Below, piece after piece: positions 1 to 8,039 of a stretch of DNA of 64,000 bases. The notes under the pieces are model-generated. The model was not told the origin of the DNA and made no database searches. It saw only the letters and a list, made by a program, of their open reading frames with translations. Each line of letters begins with the position of its first letter. Positions within the stretch are counted from its first letter, which is position 1. This stretch comes from Massilia sp. 9096 (GTDB lineage: Bacteria > Pseudomonadota > Gammaproteobacteria > Burkholderiales > Burkholderiaceae_D), in contig NZ_JQNN01000001.1 in NCBI RefSeq assembly GCF_000745265.1, positions 1,302,001-1,366,000 of the forward strand, in the 5' to 3' direction. A program made the translations under genes and the position numbers.

Positions 1-184
1 GGCGGCGAAGTTCAACGAAACCATCCTGGAAGCGCTCGGCACCGACGCCGCCCGGCCAGGCGGTTTCGAGGACATCGAGAGCCTGCCGCAGCGCTTCACG
101 GTGATGCATCCGGACGTGACGCAGATGAAGGCCTTCATCGCCGCCCATACCGGCCTGGAACACGTTGCGGAGGCGGTGCAATGA
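1..184 (+). CDS. thrC: Threonine synthase, C-terminal end (partial)
   Basis: Reading frame 2 is open from the window edge to a TGA at 182-184 and encodes about 60 residues ending in KAFIAAHTGLEHVAEAVQ. The segment LPQRFTVMHPDVTQMKAFI resembles the end of PLP-dependent threonine synthase, which converts O-phosphohomoserine to threonine in the cytoplasm. Its TGA overlaps the moeA start as ATGA, so the two are translationally coupled. The order thrC-moeA-moaD is common in Burkholderiales, which supports the call. The catalytic part lies outside the window, so identity rests on the tail and the context. Confidence 0.75.
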   Translation, partial: AAKFNETILEALGTDAARPGGFEDIESLPQRFTVMHPDVTQMKAFIAAHTGLEHVAEAVQ

Positions 185-1419
185 ACGCCCCCGCCCGCAA
201 GCCGATGGTGAGCGTGCAGCAGGCGCTCGACTTCCTGCTCGACGCCGTGCGCCCGGTGCAGGACGTCGAGAGCGTGCCGACCCTGGACGCGAACGGCCGC
301 GTGCTGGCCGCGGACCAGGTCTCGCTGCTCGACGTCCCATCCTTCGATAATACCCAGATGGACGGTTACGCCGTACGCGCCGAGGACTGCGCCGGCGGCG
401 CGGCGACCTTGCGCGTGGCCCAGCGTATCCCGGCCGGCCACGTCGGCCAGCCTCTGGAGCCGGGCACCGCCGCGCGCATCTTCACTGGCGCGCTGATCCC
501 CGAGGGCGCCGACGCGGTGGTGATGCAGGAACAGTGCGAAGCGGATGGCGACGAAGTCACGGTGCGCCATGCGCCCGAGGCCGGCGAATGGATCCGCCGG
601 CGCGGCGAGGACGTGCGCGACGGCTCGGTGATCCTGCCGGCCGGCACCCGCCTGCGCAGCCAGGAGCTGGGCCTGGCCGCCTCCGTCGGCCTGGCGGCGC
701 TGCCGGTGCGCCGGCGCGTGCGCGTCGCCGTGTTCTTTACCGGCGACGAGCTGGCGATGCCGGGCGAGCCGCTGGCGCCGGGCGCGATCTACAACTCGAA
801 CCGCTTCACCCTGCGCGCGCTGCTGGAGAACTTCGGCTGCGAGTTCACCGACTTCGGCATCGTGCCGGACACGCTCGAGGCCACGCGCGCGACCCTGCGC
901 GCGGCCGCGCGCGCGCACGACCTGATCATCACCTCGGGCGGCGTCTCGGTCGGCGAGGAAGACCACATTAAGCCGGCGGTGGAGGCAGAGGGCACGCTGA
1001 ACATGTGGCAGATCGCGGTCAAGCCGGGCAAGCCGCTGGCCTTCGGCGTGGTGCGGCGCGAGGCGGCGGACGGATCGGCGTACTTCCTCGGCCTGCCGGG
1101 CAACCCGGTATCGAGCTTCGTCACCTTCCTGCTGTTCGTGCGGCCGTTCCTGCTGCGCCTGCAGGGCGTGAGCGGGCCGGTGGCGCCGCTGGCGATGCCG
1201 GTGCGCGCCGACTTCGACTGGCCGAAACCCGACCGCCGCAACGAGTTCCTGCGCGCGCGCATGAACGCGGACGGTGGCCTGGAACTGTTCCCGAACCAGG
1301 GCTCGGGCGTGCTGACCTCGACCGTGTGGGCCGATGGGCTGGTCGACAACCCGGCCGGACAGGCCATCGCGCGTGGCGACGTCGTGCGCTTCATTCCGTT
1401 CGCGGCTTTACAACACTGA
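181..1419 (+). CDS. moeA: Molybdopterin molybdenumtransferase MoeA
   Basis: A 412-residue protein of normal MoeA length. MoeA inserts molybdate into adenylylated molybdopterin in the last step of molybdenum cofactor synthesis. Visible family features are the N-terminal DNTQMDGYAV stretch (about residues 56-65), the MoCF-type nucleotide-binding segment LIITSGGVSVGEEDHIKP near the middle, and GLPGNPVSSFVTF further on. The C-terminal domain IV follows. The ATG overlaps the thrC stop (ATGA), so expression is probably coupled to the upstream threonine operon. moaD follows 19 bases after the stop. Confidence 0.95.
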   Translation: MNAPARKPMVSVQQALDFLLDAVRPVQDVESVPTLDANGRVLAADQVSLLDVPSFDNTQMDGYAVRAEDCAGGAATLRVAQRIPAGHVGQPLEPGTAARIFTGALIPEGADAVVMQEQCEADGDEVTVRHAPEAGEWIRRRGEDVRDGSVILPAGTRLRSQELGLAASVGLAALPVRRRVRVAVFFTGDELAMPGEPLAPGAIYNSNRFTLRALLENFGCEFTDFGIVPDTLEATRATLRAAARAHDLIITSGGVSVGEEDHIKPAVEAEGTLNMWQIAVKPGKPLAFGVVRREAADGSAYFLGLPGNPVSSFVTFLLFVRPFLLRLQGVSGPVAPLAMPVRADFDWPKPDRRNEFLRARMNADGGLELFPNQGSGVLTSTVWADGLVDNPAGQAIARGDVVRFIPFAALQH

Positions 1420-1438
1420 GCAACCCTGAGCAACACCA

Positions 1439-1696
1439 ATGCATATCAACCTGCGATTTTTTGCCAGCGTACGCGAAGCCGTCGGCAGCGGCTCGGAAAC
1501 CATCGATTTGCCGGACGGCGTGGCGACGGTCGGCGCGGTGCGCGACTTGCTGATCGCGCGCGGTGGCGCCTGGGCCGAGGCGCTCGGTCGCCAGCGTGCG
1601 CTGCGCATGGCCTTCAACCAGCAGATGTGCGCTCCCGATACCAGGATCGCGGCGGGCGGCGAAGTGGCGTTCTTCCCGCCGGTGACCGGCGGCTGA
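1439..1696 (+). CDS. moaD: Molybdopterin synthase sulfur carrier subunit MoaD
   Basis: An 85-residue ubiquitin-fold protein starting MHINLRFFASVREAVG and ending in VTGG. The C-terminal Gly-Gly is the site that is adenylylated and thiocarboxylated, and it delivers sulfur to precursor Z in the MoaD-MoaE molybdopterin synthase. It lies 19 bases after moeA and is surely co-transcribed. The partner subunit gene moaE, usually next in this order, is absent: the next gene is convergent and unrelated. MoaE must therefore be encoded elsewhere in the genome. Confidence 0.93.
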   Translation: MHINLRFFASVREAVGSGSETIDLPDGVATVGAVRDLLIARGGAWAEALGRQRALRMAFNQQMCAPDTRIAAGGEVAFFPPVTGG

Positions 1697-1714
1697 ACCG
1701 GCCGGGTGGCCGGT
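1697..1714. terminator. Hairpin between convergent moaD and the TRAP binding protein gene
   Basis: ACCGGCC and GGCCGGT form a 7-bp perfect stem with a 4-base loop immediately after the moaD stop and before the end of the convergent gene. There is no long T-run, so it is a weak or bidirectional terminator at best. Confidence 0.4.
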
Positions 1715-1730
1715 GGCGCCGCCGTCCGGC

Positions 1731-2759
1731 TCACGCCACCGTCTTTTCCGCCAGCGACATCAAGCGCGCGCAGTTGGCATTGCGCCCCGCATAATCCTGC
1801 CAGGCGGTGTTGCGCGCGATGTCCTGCCATTTGCGCAGCGCGGTAGCGTTCAGGTCGACGGTGCGACCGCCGGCGCCCTGGAACAGCGCCGCCACCGCGG
1901 CATCGTCCATCTGCGCGGAGCGCTGCGCGAAGCTTTCCAGGTCGGCGCCGATCGCCATCAAGGTCGCTTGCTGGTCGCGCGGCAGCTTTTCGAAAGCGGC
2001 GCGCGACATCAGGAGCGGCTCCAGCATGAACCAGTAGGCGCCGCCGCGCGCCGTGGTCACGTACTTCGAGACCTCGTCCAGGCGGAACGAGATCAGCGAG
2101 GACGACGAGGTCATGGCCGCGTCGAGCTGGCCTTGCTGCATGGCCTTGCGGATCTCGTTGGACGGCATGTCGGCCACGCTGGCGCCGGCTTTTTCGAGGA
2201 TCATGTTCATCTCGCGCGAGCCGCCGCGCACTTTCAAGCCCGCGGCGTCCGCCGGGTCGACGATCGCCTTGCCGCGCGAGGCCACGCCGCCGGCCTGCCA
2301 GATCCAGCTCAGGATCACGATGCCGCGGTCCATCAGCACGCGCTGGAATTCCTTGCCGATGTCTTCGTTCTTCCAGGCGTAGCCTTGCCGGTACGAAGTC
2401 ACCAGGCCTGGCATCAGGCCGATGCTCACTTCCGGGATCTCGGCGCCTGCATATGACAGCGGCACCAGCGACATGTCGAGCGCGCCGTGGGACAGGGCCG
2501 GGATCTGGGCCTCGCTCTTCATCAGCGACGAGCCGGGGTAGATCGAGAATTTCAGCTTGCCCTTGGTGCGGCGTTCGGCCTCGGCCGCGAACATGCGGCA
2601 CAGGCGGTCGCGGAAGTCTCCCTCGGCGACGCTGCCGCCCGGGAACTGATGCGAAATCTTGAGGTTGGTGGCTTGGGCCCAGGCAGTGTGAAGCCAGAGC
2701 GGGCTGGTCGCGATTGCGCCCAGCAGTGTCCTGCGAGTCATGACCGACGACATAAACAT
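1731..2759 (-). CDS. TRAP transporter substrate-binding protein, DctP family
   Basis: A 342-residue periplasmic solute receptor of the DctP family. The N-terminus TRRTLLGAIATSPLWLHTAWA is a signal peptide with twin arginines, so Tat export is possible. Family features follow: ISHQFPGGSVAEGDF, a central GLKVRGGSREMNMIL segment where the conserved Arg binds the carboxylate of the ligand, and a C-terminal helix-rich tail. TRAP receptors feed organic acids to a DctQ-DctM membrane pair, but no dctQ or dctM is nearby, so this is an orphan receptor. The substrate cannot be read from sequence. It has its own promoter at 2848-2875. Confidence 0.9.
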   Translation of the reverse strand: MFMSSVMTRRTLLGAIATSPLWLHTAWAQATNLKISHQFPGGSVAEGDFRDRLCRMFAAEAERRTKGKLKFSIYPGSSLMKSEAQIPALSHGALDMSLVPLSYAGAEIPEVSIGLMPGLVTSYRQGYAWKNEDIGKEFQRVLMDRGIVILSWIWQAGGVASRGKAIVDPADAAGLKVRGGSREMNMILEKAGASVADMPSNEIRKAMQQGQLDAAMTSSSSLISFRLDEVSKYVTTARGGAYWFMLEPLLMSRAAFEKLPRDQQATLMAIGADLESFAQRSAQMDDAAVAALFQGAGGRTVDLNATALRKWQDIARNTAWQDYAGRNANCARLMSLAEKTVA

Positions 2760-2827
2760 CCTCCAAGATGGCGCTACGGACTACTTGTCGAATCGCGGAC
2801 CCCTCGGGACGACGCCGAGGCGTGCAT

Positions 2828-2875
2828 CGTTCGTTTTTGAACGTATAAGCATAGGCTCAGCCATGCAGTTGTCAA
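2828..2875 (-). promoter_or_regulatory. Promoter and inverted repeat upstream of the TRAP receptor gene
   Basis: On the minus strand TTGACA (2875-2870) is followed after 16 bases by TATGCT (2853-2848), a good sigma-70 match. Just downstream lies the inverted repeat CGTTC-6-GAACG (2843-2828), placed where a repressor would block transcription. The rest of the 313-base gap to the peptidase gene (2876-3072) holds only an AT-rich stretch, the hairpin at 3007-3035 and a short direct repeat. Confidence 0.6.
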
Positions 2876-3006
2876 GAAATTATTTACTGGAATATCACCT
2901 ATTCACAACAGTTATGTGTTGCGGATGGCAATAGTTCGGTAAGAGTATGTCGAACGCATGAGCTTGCTCTTTGCGCTGGCTCAAACGATTCGCTGGCGGC
3001 CAGTGA

Positions 3007-3035
3007 AACGCCGCGGCGATGACGGCCGCGGCGTT
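3007..3035 (-). terminator. Hairpin downstream of the M28 peptidase gene
   Basis: A perfect 10-bp inverted repeat (AACGCCGCGG / CCGCGGCGTT) with a 9-base loop, about 40 bases past the peptidase stop. On the minus strand it is followed only by a short TTTC, so termination may be factor-assisted. Confidence 0.5.
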
Positions 3036-3041
3036 GGAGGA

Positions 3042-3076
3042 GGGAAGCTCGAATCAGGGAGGGAAGCTCGAATCAG
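3042..3076. repeat. Short direct repeat at the 3' end of the peptidase gene
   Basis: GGGAAGCTCGAATCAG occurs at 3042-3057 and again at 3061-3076. The second copy overlaps the last codons and stop of the M28 peptidase gene, so the first looks like a small tandem duplication of the gene end. Confidence 0.8.
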
Positions 3077-4437
3077 CGTCCCGGCAGCGGGTAGGTCGCC
3101 GGGCTGACGTTGCCGTCCTTGTCCACGGCCTGGACGCCGAAGATCAGGTTGTCGTGCGACAGCTCGAGACGGGCGCTGGTCACGTTGCCGACGAACTTCG
3201 CGCCTTGCCACAGCGGCGCGGTGGTCTCGCGCCACACCACCCGGTAGCCGGCCAGGTCGGGTTCGCTGTTCGCCTTCCACGCCAGGTCGGTGCCGTTGTC
3301 GAGGTTCTTGGTCAGCACCTTCACGCCTTCCGGCGCGGCCGGCGCCAGCGCCAGCGAGGCCAGCGAGGCCGCGTTCACGCGCGTGACCTGGGCGATGTAG
3401 TCCGGGTCGACGAATTCAGCCAGGTCGCCGATCTTCTTGCCGTTCTCGCTGCGCAGGTCCTGGTGCTGGTGGTCGAAGTCTTCGTGCGGCTCGGTGAAGC
3501 GCACCGCGGCGTAGCCGGCGTCCAGGAAGGGGCTGTGGTCGCCGCCGCGCAGGTAGCGGTCGCGGCGGTAGATCAGGTCGACGTGGAAGTTCGGCACATA
3601 GGCTTCGCCGGTTTCCTTCACGTAGCGGCCCAGCTGGCGCGTGATCGAATCGTTCTCGCCGCCGGTGGCGATCAGGGTGCGCAGCTCCGGCGTGATCAGA
3701 TTGGGCGGCGGCACGCCTTCGGCGAACAGGCGCACGCGCGAGCCGTCCTTGTTGCCTTTTTCGTCGTGCGAGCTGCCGATGATGTCGTTGTCGAACATGC
3801 CGGCGATGTTCAGGTGGCGCGCCTTGGCCAGGGCGGCCCAGTTGGCGGCGCCGTACAGGCCCTGTTCCTCGGCGGCGACCGTCATGAACACCAGTGTCGC
3901 GTCGAATTTGTGCTTGGCCATCACGCAGGCCATCTCCATCACCGCCGCGGTACCGGAGGCGTCGTCATTGGCGCCCGGGGCGTCGGCCGTGTAGTTCATG
4001 ACGTCGGTGACGCGCGAGTCGTAGTGGCCGCTGACCACGTAGTAGCGGTCCTTCGAGGCCGCCTGGGTGCCGGGCAGGGTCGCGACCACGTTGACGATCT
4101 CGGTCGGGCGCGAGATGCGGCTGTCGACCATGTGCATGTGGCTGTCGAACTGCACGTCCAGCTTGCCCGCGCCGCAGCGCTCCAGCTCGGCCTTGATCCA
4201 GCGCCGCGCCGCGCCGATGCCGCGCGTGTTCGACGTGGTGTCGGACATGGTGTGGCGGGTGCCGAAGCCGACCAGTTTGTCGTCATAGGCCTTGATGCGC
4301 GCCGGCGAGATCTCGCGCACGATGGCGTCGATTTCGGCCTGGTGCGCGGGCAGGACGGGATCGGCGGCCTGGGCGGAAGCGAGCGAACCGGCGCTGGCCA
4401 GCAGCAGGGGCAGGGTGTTCTTGACGATGCGATGCAT
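3073..4437 (-). CDS. Secreted M28 family zinc peptidase with C-terminal FN3-like domain
   Basis: Start chosen at 4437 because AAGGAG lies just upstream and the protein then opens with a clean signal peptide (MHRIVKNTLPLLLASAGSLASAQA); the frame runs 31 codons further upstream without support. The 454-residue product has M28 metal-site motifs: GHYDS (His138, Asp140), GANDDASG (Asp158), AAEEQG (Glu190-Glu191), a later Asp in FDND and a late His in DHSPF. M28 enzymes are di-zinc aminopeptidases. The last 85 residues (from about 370, containing DLAGYRVVWR) look like a fibronectin type III domain. It lies downstream of a TonB receptor gene, suggesting extracellular peptide scavenging. Confidence 0.9.
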   Translation of the reverse strand: MHRIVKNTLPLLLASAGSLASAQAADPVLPAHQAEIDAIVREISPARIKAYDDKLVGFGTRHTMSDTTSNTRGIGAARRWIKAELERCGAGKLDVQFDSHMHMVDSRISRPTEIVNVVATLPGTQAASKDRYYVVSGHYDSRVTDVMNYTADAPGANDDASGTAAVMEMACVMAKHKFDATLVFMTVAAEEQGLYGAANWAALAKARHLNIAGMFDNDIIGSSHDEKGNKDGSRVRLFAEGVPPPNLITPELRTLIATGGENDSITRQLGRYVKETGEAYVPNFHVDLIYRRDRYLRGGDHSPFLDAGYAAVRFTEPHEDFDHQHQDLRSENGKKIGDLAEFVDPDYIAQVTRVNAASLASLALAPAAPEGVKVLTKNLDNGTDLAWKANSEPDLAGYRVVWRETTAPLWQGAKFVGNVTSARLELSHDNLIFGVQAVDKDGNVSPATYPLPGR

Positions 4438-4457
4438 GTGACTCCTTACACGAACAT

Positions 4458-4523
4458 GAAAGCGCCGGTCGTGGCCGGCGCCGGGAAAAGCGTGAAAGCG
4501 CCGGCTCGTGGCCGGCGCCGGGA
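4458..4523. repeat. Two tandem hairpin repeats between TonB receptor and peptidase genes
   Basis: A unit of about 29 bases beginning GAAAGCGCCGG and ending GGCGCCGGGA occurs twice (4458-4486 and 4494-4523). Each copy is a hairpin: GCGCCGG/CCGGCGC in the first, GCGCCGGC/GCCGGCGC with a 5-base loop in the second. They sit between the receptor stop and the peptidase ribosome-binding site. They could attenuate read-through or protect the receptor mRNA 3' end. Confidence 0.75.
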
Positions 4524-4545
4524 ACGGCAATGCTTGTTTCGATAC

Positions 4546-7353
4546 TTACTTGAAGCTGTAGGTCAGGTTCACGTAGGCGAAGCGCCCGCGCGGATCGGCG
4601 TAGCTGACATCGTATCCGCCGAGGAAGTTCGAGGTCAGGTTGGTGTACGGCGGATCGCGGTCGAACAGGTTCTTGATGCCGACCGCCAGGTGCGTGTTGC
4701 GAAAGCCATTGTAGGCCAGTTGCAGGTCGAAGGTGTCATAGGCGTCGACCTTGGTCGGCGCCGAACCGGCCGGCGCGCGGCTGGCCAGCGCGTCGGTGTA
4801 GCCCTTCTGGTAGTTCTGCTCCAGCGTCGCTTCGTACGGACCCATCTGCCATGTCGCGCTGGCGTTGTGCTTCCAGCGCAGGACCACGCCGCCGGAGGCG
4901 TTCAGCGCCTGGTCGAGCGCACTGGTGTAGCTGCCGTCCGGGCCCTGGGTGTCGTACTTGCCGAGCCAGGTGCCCGACAGGCGCAGCAGCAGGCGGTTGG
5001 CGTTCGGCAGGCGCAGCGCCCAGCGGCCGTCGATGTCGGCGCCGGCCACGTTGGTGCGGAACAGGTTGGCGTTGGTCTGCAGGATGCTGACGATCGGGCC
5101 GGCGCCACTGGCGTTGCCGTCCGGCGCGCCGCGCTGGATGTACTGGGCGTACTGCAGCGCGCGGTCGGTGCTGGCCAGGAAGTAGGTCGAGGACAGGCCG
5201 CCGACCACGATCGCATCCTTCAGGTTGACCTTGAAGCCGTCGACGCTGAACGAGATGTCGCGGGTCGGCTCGAACATGATGCCGGCCGTGACCGACACCG
5301 ACTTCTCGGGTTTCAGGTTCGGGTTGCCGCCGGTGACGGTGGTGAACTGGAAGTTGCAGTCGTTCGGCGCGCCGGTGGCGATGTTCGGGCAGCGCACCGG
5401 GTCGCGCGTGCCGTTGGCGGTGATGCTGGTGGCCTGGGGCGTGTACAGGTCGGTCAGCGAAGGCGCACGGTAGCCGGTGCCGACCGAGCCGCGCACCAGC
5501 CAGGCGCTGGTCGGCTGCCAGCGCAGCGAGGCCTTCGGGTTGGTGGTGCTGCCCACGCCCTGGTAATGGTCGTAGCGCACCGCGACGTCGCCGTCGAGCG
5601 TCTTGACGATCGGGACGCTGGCTTCGACGTAGACGCCCTCGACGTTGCGCTGGCCGGTCACCGGGAAGGCGTTGCCGCCCAGGCCCGCGATGTCGCCGGT
5701 CTGGATCGCCACCGACGGGTTGTACGAGAACTTCTCGCGCCGCACCTCGCCGCCGACCGCGATTGCCAGCGCACCGGCCGGCAGCTGGAACAGCTCGCGC
5801 GTGCCCTTGAAGTCGAGCGAGGTGGTCGAGGTCAGGCTGCCGTACGACGTGCCGCGGAATTCGGCGTTGCGCACGCTTTGCAGCGCCGTCGCGTCGGTGG
5901 TGTCGCCGAACGGGTTGATCACGCCGGAGTTCAGGATCGGCAGCACTTTCGAGTACTGGGCATAGCCGGCCAGCAGGTCTTCGTACACCTTGCTCTGGCT
6001 CCACATCAGGCCGGCGTCGACGTCCCAGCCGGCCAGCGTGCCGCGCACGCCGCCGAGCGCGCGCGTGGCCTGCGCGGTGTCGCGGGTCTGGCGCACGCCG
6101 TTGGCGACGTCGCGGTACTGCAGCGGCAGCGGCAGGCCGAGCATGGCGGGGTCGTTGGCCGTCAGCCAGGCGGTCGGGTAATAGGGGCTGCCTGGCACCA
6201 GCACGAAACCGCCGATGCCGTAGTTGTACTTGGCGGCGCCCGGGTACCGGCCGATCAGCGCCTTGTAGGCGGGCACGTAGGGATTGGTCGCGGTGGTGAT
6301 GGCGTTGTAGGCCATCGGCACGGCCTGGGTGGTCGACAGGATGCGGTTTTCGGTGTAGCCCGTTTCGAAATAGGCTTCCAGGTCGCCGGTGAGCTTGCGG
6401 CGGCCGTTGAGCAGCAGGCTGAGCCTTTCGGTGCTCGGCTGCAGCGACACCGAGGGGCTGTTGTCGAAGCTGCAGCGGGTGCTGGTGTACGGCGACACTT
6501 CGGACACCGGGCCGCAATTCGGCAGCATCGGGTTGCCCAGCGCGTTCTTCTTGTCGAGCATGGTGACGTTGGCCGGGAAGCTGATCGACGAGGTGTAGTC
6601 GTTCATGTGGCCGACGTCGAGGCGGCGCGCGTAGGCGCGCTCGTAGCCGTAGATCGCGCTGGTCTTCTGGGTCGACAGGCCGGCGGTCAGGTTGTAGCCG
6701 TCGTTTTCGAAGTCGCCCTTGCCGGCGAAGATGCTCAGCTTCTGGTCCTGGCCATGGCCGCCGCGGGTCGGCTGGCCGTCGCTGGCGGAGATTTCGACAC
6801 CCCTGTAGTCCTTGCGCAGGATGAAGTTGACCACCCCGGCCACGGCGTCGCTGCCGTACACCGCCGAGGCGCCGTCCTTGAGCACCTCCACCCGGTCGAT
6901 CGCGCTCAAGGGGATGCTGTTGATGTCGACCGAGGAGCCGGCGCTGCCGGCCGAGCCGCCGCCGTACACCGACATGCGGCGGCCGTTGACCAGCACCAGC
7001 GTGCGCGCGCTGCCCAGGCCGCGCAGCGACACGGTGGCGATGCTGCCGCCGCCGTAGCCGGACGAGGTGGCCGCCGTGGTCGAGGTGCCGGCGCTGGACA
7101 GCGAGCTGAGCTGCTTGACCAGTTCCTCGGTCGAGGTGGCGCCGCTGCGTTCGATGTCGGCGCGTTTCAGCACCTGCACCGGGAGCGCGGTCTCGCCTTC
7201 GATGCGCTTGATCGACGAGCCGGTGACGACCACCTGTTTCATCAGGCTGTCGTCGGCCTCGCTCTGCGCCAGCGCGCCCTGGCTGGCAAAAGCGGCGAGG
7301 GCGGCGCCGACGATCAAGGCGGTCGGTTTGAGTCTCAATACTGCAAGGGTCAT
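4546..7353 (-). CDS. TonB-dependent outer-membrane receptor
   Basis: Start chosen at 7353 because CAGGAG lies 7 bases upstream and the protein then begins with a signal peptide (MTLAVLRLKPTALIVGAALAAF...ALAQ). The frame continues 62 codons further upstream without support. The 935-residue product has a plug domain (QVVVTGSSIKRIEGETALPV, LVNGRRM, NSIPLSAIDRVEVLKDGASA, YGSDAVAGVVNFILRK) and a barrel ending in YVNLTYSFK with terminal aromatic residue. The plug type is that of receptors importing carbohydrates or peptides rather than classic siderophore receptors. Its neighbours, a secreted peptidase and an Lrp regulator, suggest peptide or amino-acid scavenging. The substrate is an inference. 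Confidence 0.92.
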   Translation of the reverse strand: MTLAVLRLKPTALIVGAALAAFASQGALAQSEADDSLMKQVVVTGSSIKRIEGETALPVQVLKRADIERSGATSTEELVKQLSSLSSAGTSTTAATSSGYGGGSIATVSLRGLGSARTLVLVNGRRMSVYGGGSAGSAGSSVDINSIPLSAIDRVEVLKDGASAVYGSDAVAGVVNFILRKDYRGVEISASDGQPTRGGHGQDQKLSIFAGKGDFENDGYNLTAGLSTQKTSAIYGYERAYARRLDVGHMNDYTSSISFPANVTMLDKKNALGNPMLPNCGPVSEVSPYTSTRCSFDNSPSVSLQPSTERLSLLLNGRRKLTGDLEAYFETGYTENRILSTTQAVPMAYNAITTATNPYVPAYKALIGRYPGAAKYNYGIGGFVLVPGSPYYPTAWLTANDPAMLGLPLPLQYRDVANGVRQTRDTAQATRALGGVRGTLAGWDVDAGLMWSQSKVYEDLLAGYAQYSKVLPILNSGVINPFGDTTDATALQSVRNAEFRGTSYGSLTSTTSLDFKGTRELFQLPAGALAIAVGGEVRREKFSYNPSVAIQTGDIAGLGGNAFPVTGQRNVEGVYVEASVPIVKTLDGDVAVRYDHYQGVGSTTNPKASLRWQPTSAWLVRGSVGTGYRAPSLTDLYTPQATSITANGTRDPVRCPNIATGAPNDCNFQFTTVTGGNPNLKPEKSVSVTAGIMFEPTRDISFSVDGFKVNLKDAIVVGGLSSTYFLASTDRALQYAQYIQRGAPDGNASGAGPIVSILQTNANLFRTNVAGADIDGRWALRLPNANRLLLRLSGTWLGKYDTQGPDGSYTSALDQALNASGGVVLRWKHNASATWQMGPYEATLEQNYQKGYTDALASRAPAGSAPTKVDAYDTFDLQLAYNGFRNTHLAVGIKNLFDRDPPYTNLTSNFLGGYDVSYADPRGRFAYVNLTYSFK

Positions 7354-7444
7354 GCGGTAACTCCTGTAGTCGACGAAAGGGAAACCTGGGCGCACATCGC
7401 TGCAAACGGGGCCGGCCTGTTGCGTAAACGTTGCTGATGAAAAA

Positions 7445-7481
7445 ATTATATGATTTACGCATAGGAAAGTTTTGCTATAGT
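7445..7481. promoter_or_regulatory. Divergent promoters with Lrp-like operator
   Basis: Plus strand: TTTACG (7454-7459), 16 bases, TATAGT (7476-7481) reads toward the lrp gene. Minus strand: TATAAT (7450-7445) reads toward the TonB receptor gene, with no clear -35. Between them TAGGAAAGTTTTGCTA (7462-7477) is a pseudo-palindrome (TAG.AAA..TTT.CTA) close to the known Lrp consensus YAGHAWATTWTDCTR. It would cover the -10 of one promoter and the -35 region of the other. Confidence 0.55.
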
Positions 7482-7538
7482 GAGCTCTCGCTGCACTGCA
7501 ACACGCAACGTTTATTTCAATTTCGTGACATCGACGCA

Positions 7539-8011
7539 ATGACTACATCGCGACTGGACCGGGTGGATCTCCAGATCCTCGAACAACTGCAGGACAATGC
7601 GCGGCTGTCGAGCGCCGACCTGGCCGAGCGCGTGTCGCTGTCGACCTCGCCGTGCTGGCGGCGCGTCAAGCGGCTCGAAGAAGATGGCGTGATCCGCGCC
7701 TACCAGGCACGGCTGGACCCGGCCCGGCTGGGCTACCAGGTGACGGCATTCGTGCACATCTCGCTCGACAAGAAGGACACGCGCCACCTGCAGGCCTTCG
7801 AGCGCGCGGTGCAGGGCATCCCGCAGGTGCTGTCCTGCCACCGCATCTCGGGGCGCTACGATTACCAGCTGATGGCGCTGGCCAAGGACCTGGAAGCGTA
7901 TGGCGTGTTTTCGGAAAGCTGCATCAATGCGCTGCCGAGCGTGAAGGAGGTCTACACCTCGTTCGTGATGCGCGAGGTGAAGGCGGGCGGGACCGTGCCG
8001 CTGCCGGGTGA
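7539..8011 (+). CDS. Lrp/AsnC family transcriptional regulator, expected stop out of frame
   Basis: Residues 1-60 form the winged helix-turn-helix (DRVDLQILEQLQDNARLSSADLA, with SLSTSPCWRRVKRLEEDGVI as recognition helix and wing). Residues 65-158 form the RAM/AsnC ligand-binding domain (GYQVTAFVHISL, HRISGRYDYQLMALAKDLEAY). Family members end near residue 155-160. Here, after REVKAGGTVPLPG, the expected TGA at 8009-8011 is one base out of frame. The reading frame stays open to 9050, antisense to the whole hydrolase gene, giving 503 residues if translated. One extra base before 8009 would restore a 157-residue protein. I give the end at the out-of-frame TGA. It is divergent from the TonB receptor gene. 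Confidence 0.8.
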
Positions 8012-8039
8012 ATGCCGGGCCGGCCCCGCCCCGGGCCGA

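Noticed and set aside
3019..7437. 1472-codon open frame on the plus strand
   Set aside because: It is antisense to the M28 peptidase and TonB receptor genes, rich in Ala/Arg/Val/Gly and without domain motifs; a high-GC shadow frame.
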